From the NCBI GenBank assembly GCA_024704175.1, contig CP085629.1, forward strand, positions 5,518,001 through 5,582,000: a stretch of 64,000 bases of DNA, written 5' to 3'. Position numbers and translations under genes: made by a program. The stretch comes from Paenibacillus sp. P25. Lineage in GTDB: Bacteria; Bacillota; Bacilli; Paenibacillales; NBRC-103111. The notes under the pieces were generated by a model. The model made no database searches. It saw nothing but the letters and a program-made list of their open reading frames with translations, and was not told the DNA's origin. Below are positions 57,743-64,000 of this stretch, piece by piece. Every line of letters starts with the position of its first letter. The stretch's first letter is position 1.

Positions 57743-57854
57743 ACCGACCAGCGGTATGTTTATATTACTGATTTTACATACCTTCGGTAGGTATGTCAAT
57801 TAGAAAATGGCGGTTCAGCCCCTTTTGATTTGGATATTATACGACCAGCCGTAT
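57743..57854. promoter_or_regulatory. Cluster of operator-like inverted repeats
   Basis: Three small palindromes upstream of the GNAT gene: ACCGACCAGCGGT (57743-57755), CATACCT-TCGGT-AGGTATG (57777-57795) and ATACGACCAGCCGTAT (57839-57854). The first and third share the centre GACCAGC. Such elements are typical for TetR-like repressors, but no such gene is adjacent. Confidence 0.45.
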
Positions 57855-57867
57855 AGACTGACAGAAT

Positions 57868-57908
57868 AAATTTTTATATGTTTTCATATTGAAAACATAT
57901 AAAAATTT
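57868..57908. repeat. Perfect 19-base inverted repeat, AT-rich
   Basis: AAATTTTTATATGTTTTCA, spacer TAT, then the exact inverse TGAAAACATATAAAAATTT. It lies 120 bases before the YheO-like gene. Could be an operator for that regulator or a cruciform; it has no G/C-rich stem, so a terminator is unlikely. Confidence 0.7.
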
Positions 57909-58027
57909 ATATAAAATGAAAATGAATCGTTCTTTTTAGCCTAATTATATAAATTATTATACGAATATCCATTTTACCAAGAATATTGTATACAAAAATC
58001 CAATCTCAAAGGAACGTGATAGTCATC

Positions 58028-58699
58028 ATGGACATCAGCAATAAAGAGTTAAAAAAGTACATTCCCATCGCTAACTTGATCGCGAAGACCTTTGGGCGGA
58101 ATTGCGAAGTGGTCATTCACGACTTAACCGTTCCTCAGAACTCAGTGATTTACGCAGTGAACAATCATGTAACCGGAAGAAAAGTCGGGCAGGCTTTCGA
58201 TCACCTGGTGAAGCAGGTGCTGCTCTCCCGCAAATTGGACGAGGATTATGTGGCAGGCTATAAAACGCTGACCGAGGATGGCAGGGAAATCAAATCCTCA
58301 ACGGCTTTGATCAGAGATTCCAATGAGAAAGTCATCGGGGCGCTTTGTGTCAATTACAATTTGGAAGGCATGATTCATTTTAAGGAATTTTTAGATGAAT
58401 TTATGGCTGTTGAGCAAGAGGATAAAGAAGAAAACGTTGAATTAATGGAAAATGTGGCTGAAATCGCAGACGATTTGATCGATCGAATTATTGCCCAGTA
58501 TGGAAACGGGGAGTTAAAAAGAAAAGAAAAAATTCAATTAATCAAGTTCATGGATGAAAAAGGTATTTTTCTGATCAAGGGATCGGTAGATAAAGTAGCG
58601 GAAAAACTCGGTATTTCAAAAGTCACCGTATATAGTTATTTAGACGAATTAAAGAAAAATGGGGATTCCGAAGGAGAATTCGATGAAAAGCATGTTTGA
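58028..58699 (+). CDS. YheO/DauR-family transcriptional regulator
   Basis: 223 residues from ATG 58028 (an in-frame upstream ATG at 57986 lacks a ribosome site). N-terminal PAS-like YheO domain (IPIANLIAKTFGRNCEVVIHDL; ALIRDSNEKVIGALCVNYN) and C-terminal helix-turn-helix (VDKVAEKLGISKVTVYSYLDEL). DauR of this family represses D-arginine catabolism. It is followed, with a 17-base overlap, by ridA and then a PLP-enzyme gene, so it probably controls amino acid breakdown by this operon. The block is AT-richer than the flanks. Confidence 0.82.
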   Translation: MDISNKELKKYIPIANLIAKTFGRNCEVVIHDLTVPQNSVIYAVNNHVTGRKVGQAFDHLVKQVLLSRKLDEDYVAGYKTLTEDGREIKSSTALIRDSNEKVIGALCVNYNLEGMIHFKEFLDEFMAVEQEDKEENVELMENVAEIADDLIDRIIAQYGNGELKRKEKIQLIKFMDEKGIFLIKGSVDKVAEKLGISKVTVYSYLDELKKNGDSEGEFDEKHV

Positions 58700-59057
58700 A
58701 GCAGGGAATTTAAAATCAAACGGACATTACGCGCTGGCCACCCTTCATCATAATACCGTCTATGTATCAGGACAGTTTGCTATGGATCCCGTCACATGCG
58801 AGAAGAAGTTCGGCACCATCGAAGAAGAAACATTACAGGCACTTAAAAATGTGGAAATGATTGTAGAAGCGGCAGGAAGTAAAAAAGAGCAAATCTTACG
58901 GATGACCTTATATATTCCGGATGTGAAATTGTGGGACAAGGTGGATACGGTCTATAAAGCATTCTTCGGTGACCATAAACCGGCTCGTACGGTGGTACCG
59001 ACAAATGAATTACATTATGGCTTCAAAATTGAAATTGAGGCGATTGCGTATATTTAA
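58683..59057 (+). CDS. RidA-family enamine/imine deaminase (cytoplasmic)
   Basis: 124 residues, standard RidA length, no signal peptide. Blocks: VYVSGQFAMDPVTCEKKFGTIEEETLQALKN, ILRMTLYIPDVKLWD and the catalytic Arg region KPARTVVPTNELHYG; the usual central glycine/serine residues are partly changed. ATG at 58683 follows AAGGAG. It would clear reactive enamine/imine products of the PLP enzyme encoded next. Confidence 0.87.
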   Translation: MKSMFEAGNLKSNGHYALATLHHNTVYVSGQFAMDPVTCEKKFGTIEEETLQALKNVEMIVEAAGSKKEQILRMTLYIPDVKLWDKVDTVYKAFFGDHKPARTVVPTNELHYGFKIEIEAIAYI

Positions 59058-59101
59058 CTGCAATTTTTACCTCAAATTGATTAGAAGGGATCGATAGCCG
59101 G

Positions 59102-60205
59102 ATGGAGCAATATATTTGTAACCGTTGTGGGAAAAAGCACGAGATTACACCAACGATTTGGAAATGCACATGCGGCGGCGTTTTGGATCTGGTAAAAGAT
59201 ACTCCGAAAATAGATGCCGCCGTCTGGAATCGCTATCCGAACTCGTTATGGCGTTATTTTGAAACCATGCCGTTCGCCAAAGATTCCAAAACGTGGGAAT
59301 CGGTTACGATGGGCGAAGGTCAGACTCCTTTAATCGTTCTGGATCCGCAGGAACCCAATACGTATGTAAAAGTAGATTATATGATGCCTACGTTATCGTT
59401 TAAAGACCGGGGAGCCGCGGTTTTGATGACAAAGGCTAAAGAATTATGGGTATCGAAGGTGATTGCCGATAGCGGCGGCAATGCAGGAACGGCGATTGCC
59501 GCCTATGCCGCTCGTTGTAATCTGGCATGCGATATTTATTTAAGCGATGAAACATCCCCGAACAAGATTGCTCAAATCAAAGCACACGGAGCGACCATTA
59601 AAGAAATTCATGGTACGCGAGAGGACATTGCAGCCGCTGCGCAAAGAGCAGTAGACGAAGAAAACGTCTTTTACGCCAGTCATGTGTACAATCCTTACTT
59701 CTATGAAGGAACAAAGACGTATGCCTATGAAATATACGAGCAATTAAAAGGGGTGCCGGATGCATTAATCATCCCGGTTGGTAACGGTACACTTGTGTTA
59801 GGCGCATACTATGGGTTCAAGGAGTTATTTGAGAACGGATTAATAGAAAAAATGCCAAAAATCATTGCCATCCAAGCAGCGAACTGCGCACCTCTTACGA
59901 AGGCCTATGAAAAGGGTGAAGCCATCGCAGAGCCTGTTACGAATGAAGGTACTTTAGCCGAAGGGATTGCCATTGCGGCACCGGCACGCTCCAAACAAAT
60001 TTTAGAAGCTGTACGTGAAACAAAGGGTACATTTATTAATATTCAAGAAGAGGAAATTCTAAGTGCACGCGCCAAGCTTGCGGATATGGGCTTCTATGTT
60101 GAAGTGACAACAGCCGCTAACTATGCAGGTTACTTAAAATATAAAAAGGCACCGGCGGAAAAAGTGATCATCCCTCTTTGCGGGGCAGGAATTAAATCGA
60201 AATAA
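59102..60205 (+). CDS. Threonine-synthase-like PLP-dependent enzyme
   Basis: Intact protein of 367 residues. N-terminal zinc-ribbon-like CNRCGKKHEI with WKCTCGG, then fold-type II PLP enzyme: GEGQTPLIVLD, Schiff-base Lys in TLSFKDRGAAVLM, GGNAGTAIAAYAARC and phosphate-binding loop PVGNGTLVLG. Threonine synthases make threonine from O-phosphohomoserine, but the operon with YheO and RidA suggests breakdown, e.g. an amino acid ammonia-lyase or dehydratase giving an enamine. Starts 45 bases after ridA. Confidence 0.82.
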   Translation: MEQYICNRCGKKHEITPTIWKCTCGGVLDLVKDTPKIDAAVWNRYPNSLWRYFETMPFAKDSKTWESVTMGEGQTPLIVLDPQEPNTYVKVDYMMPTLSFKDRGAAVLMTKAKELWVSKVIADSGGNAGTAIAAYAARCNLACDIYLSDETSPNKIAQIKAHGATIKEIHGTREDIAAAAQRAVDEENVFYASHVYNPYFYEGTKTYAYEIYEQLKGVPDALIIPVGNGTLVLGAYYGFKELFENGLIEKMPKIIAIQAANCAPLTKAYEKGEAIAEPVTNEGTLAEGIAIAAPARSKQILEAVRETKGTFINIQEEEILSARAKLADMGFYVEVTTAANYAGYLKYKKAPAEKVIIPLCGAGIKSK

Positions 60206-60225
60206 CTGCGGTTAAAAGAAGGTGA

Positions 60226-60293
60226 GCAGGCCCATACGCAGTTGCATGGGCCTCTTCCGGAACCGGACGTGCGGTTCCACGCATCCGGCTCCA
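60226..60293 (-). other. Possible group II intron remnant
   Basis: On the minus strand GAGCCGGATGCGTGGAACCG followed by CACGTCCGGTTCCGGAAGAG resembles the conserved AGCCGxATGCG...CGCACGTxCGGTT stem-loop of bacterial group II introns. No reverse-transcriptase sequence is nearby. The GGCCCAT...ATGGGCC hairpin at 60228-60251 may instead end the upstream operon. Confidence 0.35.
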
Positions 60294-60302
60294 TTTCCCC
60301 GA

Positions 60303-61541
60303 TTACGCCCGCACTTCGTCGTCCTTCGGCAGCAGGAAGGCCAGCATGCCGAGCAGCGGCAAATAGGCGCACAGCTTCATAATAAAGGCGATGCTCGTCG
60401 CATCCGCGACCGAGCCCAGCACGGCCGAGCCGAGTCCGCCGAGACCGAACGCCAGGCCGAAGAACAAGCCGGAGATCAGCCCCACCTTGCCCGGCAGCAG
60501 CTCCTGCGCATACACCACAATAATCGAAAAGGCCGAGGACAGCACGAAGCCCGCGCAAGCGCAAAGGATGCCCGACCAGAACAAATTCGCGTAAGGCAGC
60601 AGAATCGAGAAAGGCGCCGTCCCCAGAATGGACAGCCAGATGATGTTCCTGCGTCCGTACCGGTCCGCCAGCGGCCCGCCGAAGAAAGTCCCTGCCGCCG
60701 ACGCTGCGAGGAACGCGAACAGGAACATTTGCGCATGCTCCACCGTGACCCCGTAATCTTCTATTAAATAAAAGGAATAAAAGCTGGTAATGCTCGACAT
60801 GTACACATGCTTGGAAAAAACGAGGAATACCAGGATAACGACAGCCCATACGATCTGCCTGCGCGACAGTCCGGCTGCCCGCGATTCCGCTGAGCCGGCC
60901 TTCGTCCCGGCTGTTTTCGCCGTCGTGCGCGGCTCCCTCTGCTGACGGCCGTACCAGCCCGCAACGAAATATTGGATAATGATAGCCGGCGCCGCCGCGA
61001 AGGTAAACCAAATGACGCCGAACTGCCCGAGCGGCACGAAGACCACGGCGGTCATGACCGGTCCGAGCGCACTTCCGATATTGCCGCCGACCTGGAAGAT
61101 CGATTGGGCAAGGCCTCTTTGGCCTCCGGCCGCCAAATAAGCGACCCTCGACGATTCCGGATGAAAGACCGCCGATCCGACCCCCATCGCAATCACCGCG
61201 CATAGGATCACCGCAAAATTCGGAGCCAGCGCAAGCGCTACGACACCGGCGAGCGTAAAGCATACGCCGATCGGCAGGATGTAAGGGCGCGGGCGCAAAT
61301 CTGCGTACCATCCTACAACCGGCTGCATGAAAGAAGCCGTCATATTCATCGCAAACGCAATCAGGCCGATCTGCGCGTAGCTGAGCTGAAGCGAATCCTT
61401 CAGAATCGGAAACAGCGCGGAGACCGTCGACTGCATCGTATCGTTCAGCAAATGGACGATGCTGATCGCAAACAAAATCGGAAATACGGTGCTACTTACG
61501 GACAAGCCCTTCGTTACGGCATTCGGTGCCGGATTCGCCAT
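60303..61541 (-). CDS. MFS transporter, fosmidomycin-resistance (Fsr) type
   Basis: Intact protein of 412 residues with 12 membrane helices and a basic central loop (REPRTTAKTAGTKAGSAESR). The Fsr-like start SIVHLLNDTMQSTVSALFPILKDSLQLSYAQIGLI and GMGVGSAVFHPESSRVAYLAAGGQRG are characteristic. The second half has FFGGPLADRYGRRNIIW and SGLFFGLAFGLGGLGSAVLG. Expected to export a small drug or metabolite by proton antiport. ATG follows AAGGAGGAG. Confidence 0.88.
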   Translation of the reverse strand: MANPAPNAVTKGLSVSSTVFPILFAISIVHLLNDTMQSTVSALFPILKDSLQLSYAQIGLIAFAMNMTASFMQPVVGWYADLRPRPYILPIGVCFTLAGVVALALAPNFAVILCAVIAMGVGSAVFHPESSRVAYLAAGGQRGLAQSIFQVGGNIGSALGPVMTAVVFVPLGQFGVIWFTFAAAPAIIIQYFVAGWYGRQQREPRTTAKTAGTKAGSAESRAAGLSRRQIVWAVVILVFLVFSKHVYMSSITSFYSFYLIEDYGVTVEHAQMFLFAFLAASAAGTFFGGPLADRYGRRNIIWLSILGTAPFSILLPYANLFWSGILCACAGFVLSSAFSIIVVYAQELLPGKVGLISGLFFGLAFGLGGLGSAVLGSVADATSIAFIMKLCAYLPLLGMLAFLLPKDDEVRA

Positions 61542-61805
61542 GCTCCACTCCTCCTTGTCCCGCCTGTCTCTTGATGCTGCGGGTACCAGTTTATACCTGA
61601 GTGATTATAGCACGGCCGGGGAACCTGTCAATACATAAAAGGAAGCATACGAATCGGGCAGGAGCGGGGACGGGCGTGCGGAGAGATTCATCTATAGACA
61701 CAGGGAATACCTATTATTCAATATATACATTTTACCTATGAAAATGGATGGTGTACACTTGCTTAGGGCGTCAGCCGAATTCCAAGCAAGGAGAGAAAAC
61801 CACTC

Positions 61806-62721
61806 ATGTCACGCACCAAAACCGCCGTATATATCTCGTTCCTCGTGATTGTCTGGGGAATTTCATGGCCTATATACAAAATTGCGCTTCAGTACACGCC
61901 ACCGCCGCTGTTCGCAGGGATGCGCACGCTGTTCGGAGGCCTGCTTGCTGGCTCTATTCCTGTTCGGGAAAAGGGATCAAATCCGCTGGAAGCAAAATTG
62001 GCCGGTTTATCTGATCTCTTCCCTGTTTAACGTGTTTCTGTTCTACGGGCTGCAGACCGTCGGACTGATCTACATGCCTGCGGGTCTGTTCTCCGTTATC
62101 GTGTACCTTCAGCCCGTGCTGGTCGGCATCTTCGCTTGGCTGTGGCTCGGCGAGCCGATGACGGCGCTCAAAATCGGCGGGCTGGTCGTTGGCTTCCTGG
62201 GCGTCGCCACCGTCAGCGCCGGCGGATTCAGCGGCCATGTTGCCGTGCTGGGCGTCATTCTTGCTCTGCTGACGGCTGTAGGATGGGCGGTCGGGACCGT
62301 CTACGTCAAAAAAGTCGGCGGCCGTGTCCATTCGATCTGGCTGGTCGCCTTCCAATGCATGATCGGCGGGCTGGCCCTCACAGCGGCGGGGTCCTATACG
62401 GAAGATTGGTCCTCTATCGTATGGAACGTGCCTTATGCTGTAGGACTTATTTTTGGCATCATTATCGGCATTTCGGCCTCTTGGGTCGTCTACTTCGCGT
62501 TAGTCCGTTCCGGCGACGCCAGCCGGGTGGCTTCGTATACGTTCCTCGTGCCGCTCATCTCCGTCTTCAGCGGGACGTTGTTCCTGAAGGAGCCGTTCAC
62601 GGCGTACCTTGTCATCGGTCTCGTGCTGATCGGCATCAGCATCTACTTCGTCAATCGAAAGCCCGGGTCGCGGGCCCATTCTTCGCAAGGCACGGGAAAA
62701 CTGCTGAGCGAGCCGAAATAA
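61806..62721 (+). CDS. EamA/DMT-family transporter, frameshifted
   Basis: About 305 codons with ten membrane helices in two EamA repeats. Blocks: YISFLVIVWGISWPIYKIALQYTPPPLFAGMR at the start, TVGLIYMPAGLFSVIVYLQPVL, VGFLGVATVSAGG and ALVRSGDASRVASYTFLVPLISVFSGTLFLKEP. One break near 61952. ATG follows AAGGAG. Such proteins export amino acids or other metabolites. Confidence 0.87.
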
Positions 62722-62760
62722 GCGGTCTTCCGGCGATCGGACAAGTGACACAAGACCACC

Positions 62761-62803
62761 AAAAGCTGACATCCTAATCAATACACAGGAGTCAGCTTTT
62801 TTT
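62761..62803 (+). terminator. Rho-independent terminator
   Basis: AAAAGCTGAC / GTCAGCTTTT stem with a 20-base loop and a T-run, 40 bases after the EamA gene. Confidence 0.85.
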
Positions 62804-62868
62804 ACTAACGGAACATTAGCATCCCGCCCCACGATAACCGGATTCAATACTCCAAAAGGCGGCCGCCG

Positions 62869-62952
62869 TCATGCCTTTGGCATATTGGGATGGCCGCTCA
62901 GCCACTTTCGCCATTCCTGCCGCGTAGCGGCCTGCACGATTTTATCGATCAC
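62869..62952 (-). pseudogene. Truncated YdeI-like fragment
   Basis: A 27-codon GTG-started piece reads IDKIVQAATRQEWRKWLSGH, then stops after NMPKA. The RQEWRKWL block resembles the N-terminus of the YdeI/OmpD-associated family (about 190 residues); nothing further downstream continues it. It follows the VOC gene by 22 bases with AAGGTGAAGG as ribosome site. Confidence 0.4.
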
Positions 62953-62974
62953 CGTGGCCCCTTCACCTTCCCGC

Positions 62975-63397
62975 TTACGGGTTCAACACTTCCAGATAAT
63001 GCGGATTGTTCATAATGCCGAGCACGTTGCCGAACGGATCCGTGACGGAAGCCGTAGTGAATCCCGCTCCCCGGTGGATGACCGGTTCGTATACTTCCGC
63101 TCCCATGGACTTTAGCCGCTCGAAGGTGGCTTCCAGATCGTCCACATGCCAGTACATGATGGCGCCGCCGGGGCCGTCCGCCGCTCGCGCGGGCATATAA
63201 CGCCGATGAATCAAGCCGAGCTCATGCTGGTAATCCCCAAGACGAAACTCGGCATAAACGAGTGCACCGTCCGGCCCCGAGCGCTTGAAGTAAGGCTCTC
63301 CGCCAAGCAGCTCCGAATACCACGCGACCGCCGCCTCCAAGTCGTCCGCCCAGTAGTTGATGGTCGCAAATCCGCGCAAGGTTTGTTTCGTGTTCAT
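62975..63397 (-). CDS. VOC (glyoxalase/bleomycin-resistance) superfamily protein
   Basis: Intact protein of 140 residues. Two beta-alpha-beta-beta-beta units: TINYWADDLEAAVAWYSELLGGEPYF and IMYWHVDDLEATFERLKSMGAEVYEPV, ending with SVTDPFGNVLGIMNNPHY. Metal-site residues are partly visible (His in ELGLIHRR). Function may be lyase, dioxygenase or ligand binding; not decided. ATG follows GGGAGGAAAC. Confidence 0.88.
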   Translation of the reverse strand: MNTKQTLRGFATINYWADDLEAAVAWYSELLGGEPYFKRSGPDGALVYAEFRLGDYQHELGLIHRRYMPARAADGPGGAIMYWHVDDLEATFERLKSMGAEVYEPVIHRGAGFTTASVTDPFGNVLGIMNNPHYLEVLNP

Positions 63398-63614
63398 TTT
63401 CGTTTCCTCCCAGAATCATCATTTTCACCTTTATGGATAGAATAACCCACCCTTGTTGACAACTGTATGTCAGTGATAAGAAAGATTCCCCTGAGGAGAT
63501 GAAGAGTACGATAATTTGCCGTCGGGGTAGAAGAGATCCTAGTAATTACCTTATAGATGTTGAAAATCGATATAGTTCGATGAGGGGTTAAGCGAGGTTT
63601 TTCGGTTTCACTCC
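63398..63614. other. Intergenic, no recognised feature
   Basis: AT-richer sequence upstream of the VOC gene; no gene or clear signal could be supported. Confidence 0.4.
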
Positions 63615-63714
63615 TGTGGACAACCCATCCTGTGGATATGTTGATGTGTTTGCTTGAACATATACACAGCATGACGGGGAACCTTGTTAATTCTGTGGAT
63701 AACCCTGTGTATAA
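63615..63714. promoter_or_regulatory. DnaA-box cluster
   Basis: Five DnaA-box-like 9-mers within 100 bases: TGTGGACAA (63615), TGTGGATAT (63631), ATATACACA (63660), TGTGGATAA (63694) and TGTGTATAA (63706). The last two are perfect inverse TTATNCACA boxes, 12 bases apart. Such clustering occurs at origins and at DnaA-controlled or DnaA-titrating loci. Confidence 0.65.
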
Positions 63715-63764
63715 CAGCCTGTCGCCGGTTCAAACTTTTACATTCTGATCTTATAAAAAGAATA

Positions 63765-63794
63765 GCTTCCCAAGGCCTATTCGCTTAGGAAGCC
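63765..63794 (-). terminator. Hairpin, terminator-like on the minus strand
   Basis: GGCTTCCTAAG / CTTGGGAAGC imperfect stem followed on the minus strand by TATTCTTTTTATA. No gene is seen on the minus strand before it, so its use is unclear. Confidence 0.4.
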
Positions 63795-63924
63795 GTCTCT
63801 GTAACAGCCGATTCCGCTGCAGGCAGGTCGGCGACTTTCAATCAGCCGCGCCAGCAGAGCAGTTTGCCCCTTGACTGTAGGCACGCCCGTACTTCGAACC
63901 CTCTCCTTCTCCCCTGTCCCTGTT

Positions 63925-63952
63925 TTGGTTTACTCCCCGATTTTTGTATAAT
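63925..63952 (+). promoter_or_regulatory. Sigma-A-like promoter of the last gene
   Basis: TTGGTT (63925-63930), 16-base spacer, TATAAT (63947-63952), 40 bases before the ATG at 63992. Confidence 0.55.
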
Positions 63953-63991
63953 GAGCCTATAACTTACGATTTCAATAGAAGGAGTAACCTC

Positions 63992-64000
63992 ATGTCGAAC
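63992..64000 (+). CDS. Start of a gene that leaves the window
   Basis: Only Met-Ser-Asn is visible. Support comes from AGAAGGAG six bases before the ATG and the promoter-like sequence upstream. No identity can be given. Confidence 0.55.

Noticed and set aside
57777..57795. CATACCT palindrome as a terminator
   Set aside because: Lies upstream of both neighbouring genes and lacks a T-run; an operator is more likely.
59102..60205. Naming the PLP enzyme thrC
   Set aside because: Fold and motifs fit, but the operon with a YheO regulator and RidA argues against threonine biosynthesis.
1..64000. CRISPR arrays, tRNA or rRNA genes, prophage or transposase genes
   Set aside because: None could be recognised; the only regular tandem repeat (41 bases at 54761) has no spacer structure and no cas genes.

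Overview
The window looks like chromosomal DNA from a high-GC, spore-forming member of the Bacillota, most likely Paenibacillus or a close relative. Evidence: low-GC-Gram-positive ribosome binding sites (AAGGAGG types) with frequent TTG/GTG starts, a cotJABC spore-coat operon, AraR-type arabinose control, a YesM/YesN-style sensor pair, GlnR/TnrA boxes and Bacillus-type Fur boxes. No rRNA, tRNA, CRISPR array, prophage or intact insertion sequence was seen.

Layout. 1-11193 (minus): a carbohydrate ABC uptake operon with an MsmX/UgpC-like ATPase, a very long solute-binding protein with extra N-terminal modules, a permease pair, an NHL/TPR/YIP1 membrane protein, a DUF5696-like exported protein and a second permease set that leaves the window. 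11401-13398: an ABC exporter with an extra insert in its ATPase domain. 13506-19575: a BluB-like gene and a Fur-controlled divergent siderophore-uptake locus. 19701-23765 (minus): a small secreted protein, ApbE, a ferric-reductase-like membrane protein and a two-component system. 23906-24894: two membrane proteins. 24923-30519 (minus): a TRAP transporter plus a YesM/YesN-like pair, with cre-like sites upstream. 30688-34079: a YdjM-like hydrolase, cardiolipin synthase and a methyltransferase. 34223-44085: araA, araB, araD and araR, interrupted by a CocE-like hydrolase, a WYL regulator and a TetR/NmrA pair, with AraR boxes before araD and araR. 44279-48442: DedA, methyltransferase, AraC regulator, MFS, isochorismatase. 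48503-51533: a TnrA/GlnR-like regulator divergent from a Tat-exported amine oxidase, an exported RidA and a TatA, with GlnR/TnrA boxes between. 51778-52853: cotJABC. 53197-56993: a second Fur-controlled siderophore locus. 57205-63397: GNAT, an AT-richer YheO/RidA/threonine-synthase-like operon, an Fsr-like MFS, an EamA exporter, a YdeI remnant and a VOC protein. 63615-63714: a DnaA-box cluster before a gene that starts at the window edge.

How the parts work together. Iron acquisition is strongly represented: two siderophore uptake loci with Fur boxes, an FhuF-like reductase and a ferric-reductase/ApbE unit. Carbon scavenging of plant-derived sugars is the second theme (arabinose operon, oligosaccharide ABC operon, TRAP transporter with carbon-catabolite sites). 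Nitrogen scavenging is the third: the Tat oxidase/RidA/TatA unit probably deaminates amino acids or amines outside the membrane under nitrogen limitation.

A caution applies to the whole window. About half of the clearly recognisable genes are broken by one or more single-base frameshifts, while the protein sequence remains well conserved on both sides of each break. This is more like indel errors in the assembly than true gene decay, so such genes are annotated over their full extent as CDS, with the approximate break points given.
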